Shown: positions 45,539 to 53,972 of the stretch, in pieces | Layout: every line of letters begins with the position of its first letter | Position numbering within the stretch: position 1 is the stretch's first letter | Assembly: GCA_016869275.1 (NCBI GenBank) | Contig: VGEO01000003.1 | Location: forward strand, 1-64,000 | Length of the DNA: 64,000 bases | Source of the DNA: Alphaproteobacteria bacterium | GTDB taxonomy: Bacteria > Pseudomonadota > Alphaproteobacteria > SHVV01 | Reading direction: 5' to 3' | Program-made: the position numbers and the translations under genes | Notes under the pieces: model-generated | The model's database searches: none | What the model was told of the DNA's origin: nothing | Seen by the model: the letters and a program-made list of their open reading frames with translations, nothing else

Positions 45539-47716
45539 TCAACGCGCCGGGGCGAAGCGCTGGGGCGGCGTGATGCCGGTCTCGCGCAACTCGAGCACGG
45601 TCTGGAAGCGGCGGCTCAGCTCGCGGGTCAGATCGCGCGCCTCCTGCTGATTGCGCACGACGCGCGGCGTCAGCAGCACCAGAAGCTCGGTGCGGCGCAG
45701 ATCGCGCGACTGATTACCGAACAACGGGCCGATCAAGGGCAGATCGCTCAAGCCCGGAATGCCCGATTTGCCCTGGCTGCTCTGCTCGCGGATAAGGCCG
45801 CCCAACGTCACGGTCTCGGCGCTGTTGACGGCGACCGTGCTCACGATCTTGCGCTGCTGGATGGTCGGCGAGTTGATGGTCGAGGTCGTGGTCGCGACCA
45901 CGTCGCTCACTTCCTGGGTGAGTTCGAGCGTGACCAATCCGCTCGCGTTGACCCGCGGCCGCACGTTCAGCTGAACGCCGGTGTCGCGATATTCGACCGT
46001 GTTGACCAGCGGCGCCCCGGTGATCGCGGTGCTCTGCTGGAACTGGGTGGTGATCGGCACCTGATCGCCGACCTGGAGCTTGGCGGTCTGGTTGTCGAGC
46101 ACCAGGATCTGGGGCGAGGACAGCACGTTGACTTCGGTCAACTGGGTCAGCGTGTCGATGATGAACTTGGGACTCGGCCCGTTGGTGAGGGTGAAGGAGA
46201 ATCCTGGCACTACCGACTGGATCGGCAGCGTCGCCGCCGTGGTCAGGATGGTCTTACCGCTGTCGGCCAAATTGAGGCCGCCAGTGTTGAAGAAGTACTG
46301 GACGCCGAAGCGCAGCACGTCGCGGAGCGTGACCTCGACGATGGTCGCCTCGATCAAGACTTGCAGCGGCGTGATGTCGAGCTTGGCTAGCGCGTCTTGA
46401 ATGGACGCGTACTCGCTGCGGTCGGCGCGGATCAGGAGCGCGTTGTTGACGTCGTCGGCGATGATGCGGACGCCCTCGCCCTGGAGCCCAGGCGCGGCCG
46501 CCGGCGGCGGGGGCGCGGACGGCGGCGGCGCGGCCCCGACGGCAGGCGCCGGCTCGCGTTGGGCGCCGCCGGTCGCAGCGACGACGCCGATCGCGCCCGA
46601 GCCGCGGCGCTCACTGGTGAAGATACCGGACAGCGTGCGGGCGAGATCGGCGGCCTTGCCGTTCTGGACGTAGTAGACGAAGAGCTGGCGGCCGGCCACG
46701 CTTTGGCTGCGATCGAGCCGGGCGATCCAGTTGCGCACCTCGTCGAGGTAGCGCGGCTGCTGGGTCAGCGCCAGCACCGCGTTCAGGCGCTCGATCGGAA
46801 TGAAGCGAACGACGCCGGCGAGCGGCCCGCCCTTGCCGCTGCCGAAGACGTTCTCGAGCTCGGCGACCACGGTCTGCACGTCGACCCGCTCCAGCGCCTC
46901 GAGCAGGACCGTGGTGCCGGCCAGCTGGTCCACGTCGAAGATCGCGACCGTGTCGCGGATCAGTCGCTGCTCTTCGCCGGTGGCGCGCGCGACGATCAGG
47001 TTGCGCGCCTCGTCGATGAGCGCGATCCGGCCCTCCGGCACCAGCGGCGTCAGGATGCGCTGTATCGAGGACGCGGCGATGAACTCGAGCGGAATGACGA
47101 GCAGGCTGAACCCGGCCCCGGCCGGCGGCACGGCACCGAGCACGGTGGGCGCCGGCGTCCGCCCGGCCGCTTGGGCGGAGGCGACGCGGTAGATCTCGCC
47201 GACCTTGAGGAGGACAGCGCCGCTCCCGGCCAGGACCGCTTCGAGGGTCGGGATCAGCGCCTGGCGCGAGATCGGCTTCGCGGTCTTGATGGTGGCGGTG
47301 CCGCGGACTTCGGGATCGATCACGTAGTTGCTGCCCAAGAGGTCGCTCATGATCGTCTCGATCACGACCCGGACATCGGCGTTGTCGAAATCGAGCGTGA
47401 TGTCGCCGCGCCCGGGCGCGGTCGAAGCCGGCCGCTCGCCCGCGGCCGTCTGGCTTGCCGGGTGCGGACCGCGCGCGGGGTAGACCTCGACCAGCTTGGG
47501 CCCGCCGGGCGCCGACGTTCCGGCGATCCCCTCGGCCCGACGCGGAATCGAGGGCGGCGGCGCGCCCGGCGACGCACTGGCGGCGCGCGGCGGCGCCGGC
47601 GGCGGGGCGTCGCGCGCAGCCTCATCGGTCGGACCGAGGGTGCAGGCGAACAACCCCCCGACCAGTCCGATCACGGCGCAAAAAGAGACGGCTCGGTTCA
47701 GCACGCTCGCGGACAA
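45539..47716 (-). CDS. gspD: type II secretion secretin GspD
   Basis: Outer-membrane secretin of 725 residues. The N-terminus (AVSFCAVIGLVGGLFACTLG) ends in LFAC, a plausible lipobox, so the secretin may be a lipoprotein. The N0 domain is ITLDFDNADVRVVIETIMSD with YVIDPEVRGTATIKT, followed by N1-N3 repeats with Pro/Ala inserts. The secretin core has VPGFSFTLTNGPSPKFIIDT, LSSPQILVLDNQTAKLQVGD, and the C-terminal GLIREQSSQGKSGIPGLSDL-PLIGPLFG and RTELLVLLTPRVV. Last gene of the T2SS operon, 46 bases after the gspC-like gene. No separate pilotin gene is visible, consistent with self-lipidation. Confidence 0.95.
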   Translation of the reverse strand: MSASVLNRAVSFCAVIGLVGGLFACTLGPTDEAARDAPPPAPPRAASASPGAPPPSIPRRAEGIAGTSAPGGPKLVEVYPARGPHPASQTAAGERPASTAPGRGDITLDFDNADVRVVIETIMSDLLGSNYVIDPEVRGTATIKTAKPISRQALIPTLEAVLAGSGAVLLKVGEIYRVASAQAAGRTPAPTVLGAVPPAGAGFSLLVIPLEFIAASSIQRILTPLVPEGRIALIDEARNLIVARATGEEQRLIRDTVAIFDVDQLAGTTVLLEALERVDVQTVVAELENVFGSGKGGPLAGVVRFIPIERLNAVLALTQQPRYLDEVRNWIARLDRSQSVAGRQLFVYYVQNGKAADLARTLSGIFTSERRGSGAIGVVAATGGAQREPAPAVGAAPPPSAPPPPAAAPGLQGEGVRIIADDVNNALLIRADRSEYASIQDALAKLDITPLQVLIEATIVEVTLRDVLRFGVQYFFNTGGLNLADSGKTILTTAATLPIQSVVPGFSFTLTNGPSPKFIIDTLTQLTEVNVLSSPQILVLDNQTAKLQVGDQVPITTQFQQSTAITGAPLVNTVEYRDTGVQLNVRPRVNASGLVTLELTQEVSDVVATTTSTINSPTIQQRKIVSTVAVNSAETVTLGGLIREQSSQGKSGIPGLSDLPLIGPLFGNQSRDLRRTELLVLLTPRVVRNQQEARDLTRELSRRFQTVLELRETGITPPQRFAPAR

Positions 47717-47762
47717 TCCTTTGGAGAAGCACGTAAATCTAGCGTCAAAACGGCCCGGAGTC

Positions 47763-48257
47763 TCACCTCCGCCGCCCCGGCGTCAACGAAATCCGTTCAC
47801 GATTGGCGCCCGAGCGGAGCGTGAGATGCTCGGGCGTGACCGCCTCGACCGTCCAGTCGTCGAGCGTGTCGCCGGGCCCGATCTCGCGGATCTTGCCGCC
47901 GCCAACCGGTTGCAGCTTGAGCGTGGTGCGGCTACCCGAGGCGATCACCCCGACCAGCCGGTAGCGGCCGAGGATCAGGTCGGAGCGGGCGGCACCGGGC
48001 GTGAGCCGCGCCGGCGTACCTTGTGGCTCGGCGCGGCGCGAAGCGTTGAAGATCGGTCGCGCCGTCGTCTCGGCGAGCGCGGCGAGCGCGGGCAACGCCA
48101 ATGGCGGCGCAGCGCGAGCGGCATCGCCGGCCGGCCCGGCGCTCGGGAGCGGACGCGGCGACTCGTCGAGCGGAATCGAGGCCGTTACCGCGACCGCCGC
48201 CGCCAGCACGGTGCAAACGACGACCAATAGGCGGGTATGGAGGTCGCGCGGAACCAT
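47763..48257 (-). CDS. gspC: type II secretion inner-membrane protein, GspC-like
   Basis: Protein of 164 residues. One N-terminal transmembrane segment (LLVVVCTVLAAAVAVTASIP), a Pro/Ala-rich linker, and a C-terminal HR-like domain (LGRYRLVGVIASGSRTTLKL, GDTLDDWTVEAVTPEHLTLR). In the family the HR domain contacts GspD N0. The sequence is short and lacks the PDZ domain, so GspN-type naming is also possible. Its ATG overlaps the gspM TGA by one base (TGATG). Position before gspD supports the assignment. Confidence 0.75.
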   Translation of the reverse strand: MVPRDLHTRLLVVVCTVLAAAVAVTASIPLDESPRPLPSAGPAGDAARAAPPLALPALAALAETTARPIFNASRRAEPQGTPARLTPGAARSDLILGRYRLVGVIASGSRTTLKLQPVGGGKIREIGPGDTLDDWTVEAVTPEHLTLRSGANRERISLTPGRRR

Positions 48258-48823
48258 CAGAACGCCCGCATGAAGCCGACCACCTGCAGCTCGACATCGA
48301 GCGGGCGCGGCGATTCGGCGGTGCGGCCGGTCCGCGCATGCACGAACATCTTGTCTATTACCAGCGCCGGCGTCGCCGTTTCGACCGCGTAGAGCACGCG
48401 CTGCAGGGAGCGCGTGTCGGCGGTGAAGACGATCCGAAGCGGGATGGCGCGGTGGTCACCGCGCCGTTCGACCGGGAGCGAAAAGAAACTGGTCGCGATC
48501 GCTCCCGACTCGGCGACCATCGTCTTCAAGCGTTCTTGCACCAGCGCGCTCGCCGTGGTCTCGCTCGGCGCCTCGATGAAAAGCCCGCTGACGCGCTGAC
48601 CCTTGGCAGCGCGGAGCTGCGCTTCGATGGCCGGCGCTTCCTTCAACAGCCGCTCGTAGCGCGCCAACCGTTCGACGGTCGCCTCGCGCTGGGCGCGGTC
48701 GGCGACAAACTTGCCGATCAGCGGATCGACGAGGCCGGCGTAGGCCAAGACGAGCACTGCCGCCGCGGCCGCCAGCGCCACGGCACGGGCGAGCGGCGTT
48801 AACGGCGCCAACGATCCGATCAT
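48257..48823 (-). CDS. gspM: type II secretion protein GspM
   Basis: Protein of 188 residues with one N-terminal membrane segment (LARAVALAAAAAVLVLAYAG), a coiled-coil region (REATVERLARYERLLKEAPA), and a ferredoxin-like periplasmic part (IPLRIVFTADTRSLQRVLYA, VIDKMFVHARTG). Matches the GspM_II/PilO-like family. It is coupled by 4-base overlap (ATGA) to gspL upstream. It would form the inner-membrane platform with GspL. Confidence 0.85.
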   Translation of the reverse strand: MIGSLAPLTPLARAVALAAAAAVLVLAYAGLVDPLIGKFVADRAQREATVERLARYERLLKEAPAIEAQLRAAKGQRVSGLFIEAPSETTASALVQERLKTMVAESGAIATSFFSLPVERRGDHRAIPLRIVFTADTRSLQRVLYAVETATPALVIDKMFVHARTGRTAESPRPLDVELQVVGFMRAF

Positions 48824-49908
48824 GGCTTCGCCACCGTTAGCATGAGCGCGAAGTGTTCGCGGCTGGTGAGCGGATCGCGGGTCACCGGCGTGCGGAAGCG
48901 GACGTTCGCAAACAGCCGCGAGGCCTCGAGCCTCGCCACCAACGCCGCCGCCGACAGCGACAGGCCTTCGATCTCGAGCTCCGATTCGGACAGCGTGAAT
49001 TGAACGAGCCAGGTGTCGTCGGGCAGCAGTCGGGCCAGCTCATCGATCAAGAGCACCGGCGAAGCCGCCTGCGCCTTGATCCGCACGACAGTGCCGGTGC
49101 CGGCGAGTTCGGCTTCGAGTTCGGCCGCGAGCTTGAGTGCGGCTTCGGCCGGCGCGCGCACGCGCGCGACCCGCTCGTCGAGCCGCGCGGTCGCGTGTTC
49201 GTGACGGACGAACGGGAGCGCGGCCAGGATCAGCGCCAAGGCCACGGTCGCCGCCGCGAGCCAGCGGTCGGCCCGCCGATAGCGTGGCAGCGGGCGCAAC
49301 CGCACGGTCGCATCGGCGGTTCGGACCAGCGGCGTCCCTGGCGTGCCGACCACGACCGCGACCGGGCTGACGCCAATCCGCGCGAGGTCGCCGAGCTGCC
49401 GTTCGACGGTTTCGTTGGGTACCACCGTGAGCGCGACCGTCAGGCGGCGGGCAGCGGCGTCGCGGCCGACGACCGCGTAGGTGAACCGGACCTGATCAGC
49501 GCGGAACGGCGTCTGTCGCTCCATCTCGTAGGCCAGGACCTGACGCAAGTTCTCCTCCGCCGCGAGCGGCAGCTCGATCGTCTTGAGGAGCGCCTGGTCG
49601 GGGGCGATCCGGAGTGCGATTCGCTCGAGATCGCCGTTGGCCCGTGCGACGAGACCGGCGACGGTTGCGCGCTCTGCCACGACATCCCTGGGCTCGGCCT
49701 TGGTCGCATGGCCAATCGCCGTGAGCCGGCCAGCGCGGTCGATGCCGATGTCGATTCCGGTCGCGGTCGCATCGATGACGACGAGGTCGGGGTCGAGCCC
49801 GAGCCCCCGGCGAACGCTCGCCGGCAGCAGCGCGCCGAGCTCGGCACCCCACCATGCGAGCGCGAGCGCAAGCACCCGCTCGCGCCCACCGATCAGCAGC
49901 GCCGCCAC
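48820..49908 (-). CDS. gspL: type II secretion protein GspL (PilM/PilN-like)
   Basis: Protein of 362 residues. The first 200 residues form an actin-like cytoplasmic domain (LPLAAEENLRQVLAYEMERQ, TPFRADQVRFTYAVVGRDAA) as in GspL/PilM, which binds GspE. It is followed by a transmembrane segment (WLAAATVALALILAALPFV) and a periplasmic PilN-like part (LLIDELARLLPDDTWLVQFT). GTG at 49908 is the only suitable start; a nearby ATG (49928) is out of frame. It overlaps gspM by 4 bases and lies 73 bases after gspK. Confidence 0.88.
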   Translation of the reverse strand: MAALLIGGRERVLALALAWWGAELGALLPASVRRGLGLDPDLVVIDATATGIDIGIDRAGRLTAIGHATKAEPRDVVAERATVAGLVARANGDLERIALRIAPDQALLKTIELPLAAEENLRQVLAYEMERQTPFRADQVRFTYAVVGRDAAARRLTVALTVVPNETVERQLGDLARIGVSPVAVVVGTPGTPLVRTADATVRLRPLPRYRRADRWLAAATVALALILAALPFVRHEHATARLDERVARVRAPAEAALKLAAELEAELAGTGTVVRIKAQAASPVLLIDELARLLPDDTWLVQFTLSESELEIEGLSLSAAALVARLEASRLFANVRFRTPVTRDPLTSREHFALMLTVAKP

Positions 49909-49981
49909 AGTCGTTGCTCGCGTTTCATCGTTCTGAAAGCTAACACTCGCTTCTGCCGCCAGGCAACGAAGGCGACCGCCC

Positions 49982-50881
49982 TCACTCCGTCGCCGGCAGC
50001 GTTCGCCAATCCAGGAACAGGACCGGCCTGTCGGGACGAAAATGGAGGCCGACGACGGCTTCGCGCCCGACCGTGGTGCCGGCCGCGCCGGTTGCGCGCG
50101 CCTGGATCGCGAAGGCGACTTTGGCCGAGGGCACGAGATAGGGCTGGGCTTCGGCGAGCGGAGGCGGCGGCAGGGCGCCGCACCCGGGCAGGCGCGCGCG
50201 GAGTTCGACGTATTCGCGTGCGAGTCCGGGCCCGTAACCCGGGATCGCCGCCAGCGCCCCGGCCGGCGCCACGGTCGGATCGATCCCCGGTGCGTGGGAG
50301 CGGACCGTGACGAGCCCGTGCAGGCGATCCATGAGCGCGACCGTCATGCCGCGGACCGCGGCCAATTCGGCGGTCGTCTCGAACGGCGCGTCCTTGGCGT
50401 CGTAGCCGGCGCCGGCGCGGCGGTAATCTTCGTCTTCGGCGCCGAGCGGACGTCGTTCGGCGTCGCGATCGCGCCAATCCGCGACCGCGTCGGCCAAGGC
50501 CGCGGCCTCGTTGTCGGCCGCGCCGGCGGCGCGAAAAAGGCCGACCAACAGCGGCGGCGGGGCTTCGTTCAAGTCGACCTTGCCGCCTTCGTCGGCAATG
50601 GCGACCGTAAGCGGAACGCGCTCAAACGTGACCGCGCGCGGCCGGCCGTCGAAGCATGCCCCGGCGCCCGAGCCGGCGATCAGCGTCGCAATGCCGAGAT
50701 GAATTCCGGCCTCGGCCAGGTGCCGCGCTTGGATGCGATCGACCACGTTGCGGGCGAGGTCGGTCTCCTGGCGCGAGACCGCGGCAAGGCCGACCGCCAA
50801 TGCCGAAGCCAAGGCGACAATCCACAGCACGGCGATCAGCGCGATGCCGCTTTCGCGTGCAGCCGGCGGCCAGCCTCGCAT
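49982..50881 (-). CDS. gspK: type II secretion minor pseudopilin GspK
   Basis: Protein of 299 residues. Prepilin-like N-terminus ESGIALIAVLWIVALASALA, with Gly before the mature hydrophobic helix; the class III leader has no Glu+5, as usual for GspK. The large globular domain holds VDLNEAPPPLLVGLF and GAEDEDYRRAG. GspK caps the pseudopilus with GspI and GspJ. Its ATG overlaps the gspJ TGA by one base. Confidence 0.93.
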   Translation of the reverse strand: MRGWPPAARESGIALIAVLWIVALASALAVGLAAVSRQETDLARNVVDRIQARHLAEAGIHLGIATLIAGSGAGACFDGRPRAVTFERVPLTVAIADEGGKVDLNEAPPPLLVGLFRAAGAADNEAAALADAVADWRDRDAERRPLGAEDEDYRRAGAGYDAKDAPFETTAELAAVRGMTVALMDRLHGLVTVRSHAPGIDPTVAPAGALAAIPGYGPGLAREYVELRARLPGCGALPPPPLAEAQPYLVPSAKVAFAIQARATGAAGTTVGREAVVGLHFRPDRPVLFLDWRTLPATE

Positions 50882-51489
50882 CAGCGCACCTCGCGATCGA
50901 GCGCGGGCTGGACGATCAGGGGCGGCCACGGCCGTTGGCCGGCGCGGCGCTCGAACGCGATCCGCACCAAACTCGGCAATGCCGGCTGCTCTCGCCAGTC
51001 GGTGTGCCAGCGGCGGTCGCGATCCGGGGCCTTTTGCCCGAAATAGTCGATTTGCAGGCCGGCGAGCCCGGCAACGAGCACACGCCGGGCGAGCGCGTCC
51101 CGCGCGCCCCACGGCGCTTCGCCGAGGACGAGATCGACCCCGCCGCCGCGGCGTTCGGCCGCAAGCTCGAACGCGCGCACGCCGGGCCGGTCGAGGCCTG
51201 GAGGCAGGACGGCCGCGAACCGGACGCGCGCGCGCTCGCCCTCGAACGCGATGGTCGCGCGCTCGCGGTCCGCGATCAAAGGCTGGGCGTCGGCCAAACG
51301 CTCGCGGACGAACGTCGCCAGCAGCCGCAAGTCCTCGAGCTCGGCCTCGTGGACGTCGGCCCGGTTCAGGCCGAACGCACCGAGCTTGAGACCGGCGACG
51401 CCCGCGGTCGCAACCAGCGCGAGAATGCTGAGCGCGATCAGGAGCTCGAGCAAGGTAAAGCCGCCGTTGCGGCGGGAGCTAGCGCGCAC
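50881..51489 (-). CDS. gspJ: type II secretion minor pseudopilin GspJ
   Basis: Protein of 202 residues. N-methylation/cleavage motif NGGFTLLELLIALSILALVA, with Gly-Phe at the cleavage site and Glu+5. Globular part has LRLLATFVRERLADAQPLIA and FVRERL typical of GspJ. It overlaps gspI by 11 bases upstream and gspK downstream. Processed by the GspO peptidase encoded at the operon head. Confidence 0.93.
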   Translation of the reverse strand: MRASSRRNGGFTLLELLIALSILALVATAGVAGLKLGAFGLNRADVHEAELEDLRLLATFVRERLADAQPLIADRERATIAFEGERARVRFAAVLPPGLDRPGVRAFELAAERRGGGVDLVLGEAPWGARDALARRVLVAGLAGLQIDYFGQKAPDRDRRWHTDWREQPALPSLVRIAFERRAGQRPWPPLIVQPALDREVR

Positions 51490-51898
51490 GGGCGGTCTCG
51501 CGCGGGCGGAGGCGAAGCGTCGCGAGCCTCACCAGCGGGGTCGACTCGCCGCTACGGGTCACCGTCACCTCGATCGCAACGGCGGTGAACGGCGTCGCCC
51601 TAAGTTTTTGGTCGAGATCGCGTTCGGGCACGATCGTGCTCCGGACGTGAAAGCGGTTGTCGAACACCGCTTCGGCAGTGCCAGAGGCGAGGTCTTCGAC
51701 GGTCGCCCGCGCGAGCTCGGAGTCGGCCAGGAGCGCCGCGACCATACGATCTTCGCTGGCGGCGAGGCTGCGCGTGCCCTGGCCGATCAGCCCGTAGAGC
51801 GCTGCCAACGTCGAGGCGACGATCGCAAACGCGACGATCGCCTCGAGCAGGGTGAAGCCGGCAGCGGGGGCCGCCGGCCGAAACTTACGGGGCGACAC
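51479..51898 (-). CDS. gspI: type II secretion minor pseudopilin GspI
   Basis: Protein of 139 residues with the prepilin motif AAGFTLLEAIVAFAIVASTL, Glu+5 present, and a small domain (RFHVRSTIVPERDLDQKLRA, AIEVTVTRSG) fitting GspI. It overlaps gspH by 14 bases and gspJ by 11, so it is translationally coupled to both. Confidence 0.92.
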   Translation of the reverse strand: MSPRKFRPAAPAAGFTLLEAIVAFAIVASTLAALYGLIGQGTRSLAASEDRMVAALLADSELARATVEDLASGTAEAVFDNRFHVRSTIVPERDLDQKLRATPFTAVAIEVTVTRSGESTPLVRLATLRLRPRETARAR

Positions 51899-52286
51899 GG
51901 ATGCGTCCGGTCAACGCCTCGACTTCGATCGTGCGCCGATCCTGGCCGCGGGCAAGCGCGACGACGACGCCGTTGGCGCTGCCGTCGGCGAGGAAGCGGA
52001 GCGGGCGGCCGTCGGCCGCGACGACGGTGTCGCGCGGGCGGGGGATCACGCGGGCGCGGCCGGCGAAGCGCACCGTGCTGCTCGCGGCATCGACGATCAC
52101 CTCGATGTCGCGGTTCTCGGCGATCGCCACGTTGCGCGCTTCGTGAAACGCAGCAGCGAACGCGCGCGTCGCCGATCCCAGCGTCGCGCCGCCTAAACCG
52201 ACGGTCGGCGCGACTACAAGCGCCAGCACCGCGGCGATTGCGATGACCAGAAGCAACTCGAACAGCGTGAACCCGGACGCGGGCAC
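51885..52286 (-). CDS. gspH: type II secretion minor pseudopilin GspH
   Basis: Protein of 133 residues. Prepilin motif SGFTLFELLLVIAIAAVLAL, with Glu+5, followed by the GspH fold (AFHEARNVAIAENRDIEVIV and ITA-like IEVEALTGRIRV). It begins 5 bases after the gspG stop and overlaps gspI. Leader very short (MPAS), typical of this subunit. Confidence 0.92.
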   Translation of the reverse strand: MPASGFTLFELLLVIAIAAVLALVVAPTVGLGGATLGSATRAFAAAFHEARNVAIAENRDIEVIVDAASSTVRFAGRARVIPRPRDTVVAADGRPLRFLADGSANGVVVALARGQDRRTIEVEALTGRIRVAP

Positions 52287-52291
52287 GGGAG

Positions 52292-52744
52292 TCAGCGCCA
52301 GTTGCCAATATCCCGGTTCTCGCCGTCGCCGCCCTCGCGGCCGTCGGCGCCGAGCGAGTAGATATCGAAGTCACGGCCGTGTTGGCTCGGGATGCGATAG
52401 AGGTAGGCGCGATCCCACGGATCGAGCGGAACTTTCCCGCTCTTGAGGTAGGGGCCGCTCCAGCGCGGCGCGTTGTCGGGCCGCTTCACCAAGACCTCGA
52501 GCCCTTCCGCCTGCGTCGGCAAGCGCCGCATATCGAGGCGGAAGAGGTCTACCGCCGCCTCGAAATTCTGGATCTGGAGCGCGGCGGTGTCCGACTTGCC
52601 GCGCCCCAAGAACGGAAAAATCTGGGTGCCGACCACACCGACCAGCAGACCCAGGATCACCAGCACGACCAGGAGTTCGAGCAGCGTGTAGCCGTCGTCC
52701 GATCGGGAACGGCGGCGGCGGGAACGGTCAAACCGCGAGCGCAT
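52292..52744 (-). CDS. gspG: type II secretion major pseudopilin GspG
   Basis: Main pseudopilus subunit, 150 residues. Basic leader (MRSRFDRSRRRRSRSDDG), cleavage before YTLLELLVVLVILGLLVGVV with Glu+5. Then NFEAAVDLFRLDMRRLPTQA EGLEVLV, WSGPYLK and the calcium-site region DPWDRAYLYRIPSQHG, DFDIYSLGADGREGGDGENRD. ATG 52744 overlaps the gspF end by 17 bases. The mature first residue is Tyr where Phe is common. Confidence 0.95.
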   Translation of the reverse strand: MRSRFDRSRRRRSRSDDGYTLLELLVVLVILGLLVGVVGTQIFPFLGRGKSDTAALQIQNFEAAVDLFRLDMRRLPTQAEGLEVLVKRPDNAPRWSGPYLKSGKVPLDPWDRAYLYRIPSQHGRDFDIYSLGADGREGGDGENRDIGNWR

Positions 52745-53972
52745 TGAGCCCGACGATAGCCGAGAAGATCGAAACCACAAGCACGGCGACGATCGCGCCG
52801 AGGACCAGCACCAACGCCGGCTCGAGCAACGCCGTCATTCGTTTCAAAGCGCGGGCGACGTCCTGGCGGTAAAGGTCGGCGACCCGCTGCATCACAACGT
52901 CGATACGGCCGGTCTCGTCGGAGATGCTGGCGAGTTCGATGAGCCGGATCGGCAGCAACGGCTCGGCGCGGACTGCGGCCGCGAAACTCGCGCCTTCGCG
53001 CACGCGGGCAGCGACCGCGCCGAAAGCCGCGGCCAGCGCCCGGTTCTTCACGGCCTCGGTCGCGAGCGGCAGCGCGGTCGCGAGCGGCGTACCGCCGCCC
53101 ACCAGAAGGGCCAGACCGCGCGCGAAGCGCTCGACCTCGAAGCGCAGCGCGAGCGGCCCGAACAGCGGGGCTCGCAGCCACGCGCGATGGACGCGGGCGG
53201 CAAACACAGGCTCTTCGAGCGCGGCCGCGAACGCGACCGCCGCCGCGACCAGCGCGGCGAGCAAGAGCCAGCCGTATTCGCGCACCAGTCCGGCCGCCCC
53301 CATGACCAGCCGGGTTTCGAGCGGAAGCGGGCGCCCCGACTCGCGGAACAAGAGCTCGAACTCGGGCACGACGAAGACCAATAGCAGCCCGACCGACGCG
53401 GCCGCCGCGGCGAGCACGATCAAGGGATAGGTCAGGGCCGAGCGCACGCTCTCTTTGACTTCCTCGGCTCGGCTCGCATAGGCGGCGTACTGCTCGAGCA
53501 CGCGGGGAAGGGCGCCGCCCGCCTCGCCGGCCCGCACCAGTGCGACGATCAAGGTCGGGAGCGCCGCGCCTTCGGCTTCGAGCGCGGCCGAGAACGGCTG
53601 CCCGCGCCGGAGGCGCTCGGCGAGGCGGATCGCGAGGGACTTCACGGTCGGCGTCGCCGCCGCCGCCGCGATGACGCCGAGGACACGATCGAGCGCGAGA
53701 CCGGCATCGAGCAGGGCCGCGGCCTCGGCCGCGAAAGCGGCGAGATCGCGGGGCGCGATCACATCCTTGGTTAAAATGGGCCGTCCCAGAACCGCGCGCA
53801 CGCGCTGGAGAAAGTCGCGCCGCGGGCGCGCCGCCGCGATCGGCACGATCTGGATCGGCAAGCGGTCGCCGGCGCGCAGCAGCGCGACGACCGCCGCTTC
53901 GTTCGCGGCCTCGACCTCGCCTTCGGCCGTTTCGCCGCTCGGCGCGGCCGCCTTGTAGCGAAAACGCGGCAC
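52728..53972 (-). CDS. gspF: type II secretion inner-membrane platform GspF
   Basis: Polytopic protein of 414 residues with two GspF repeats. N-terminal PRFRYKAAAPSGETAEGEVE, AALLDAGLALDRVLGVIAAA, LVRAGEAGGALPRVLEQYAA; then hydrophobic segments (LTYPLIVLAAAAASVGLLLV, EYGWLLLAALVAAAVAFAAA), repeat two (ALLVGGGTPLATALPLATEA), and a terminal helix LVLVLGAIVAVLVVSIFSAI. It binds GspE and GspL. Its ATG abuts the gspE stop without a gap. Confidence 0.95.
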   Translation of the reverse strand: MPRFRYKAAAPSGETAEGEVEAANEAAVVALLRAGDRLPIQIVPIAAARPRRDFLQRVRAVLGRPILTKDVIAPRDLAAFAAEAAALLDAGLALDRVLGVIAAAAATPTVKSLAIRLAERLRRGQPFSAALEAEGAALPTLIVALVRAGEAGGALPRVLEQYAAYASRAEEVKESVRSALTYPLIVLAAAAASVGLLLVFVVPEFELLFRESGRPLPLETRLVMGAAGLVREYGWLLLAALVAAAVAFAAALEEPVFAARVHRAWLRAPLFGPLALRFEVERFARGLALLVGGGTPLATALPLATEAVKNRALAAAFGAVAARVREGASFAAAVRAEPLLPIRLIELASISDETGRIDVVMQRVADLYRQDVARALKRMTALLEPALVLVLGAIVAVLVVSIFSAIVGLNALAV

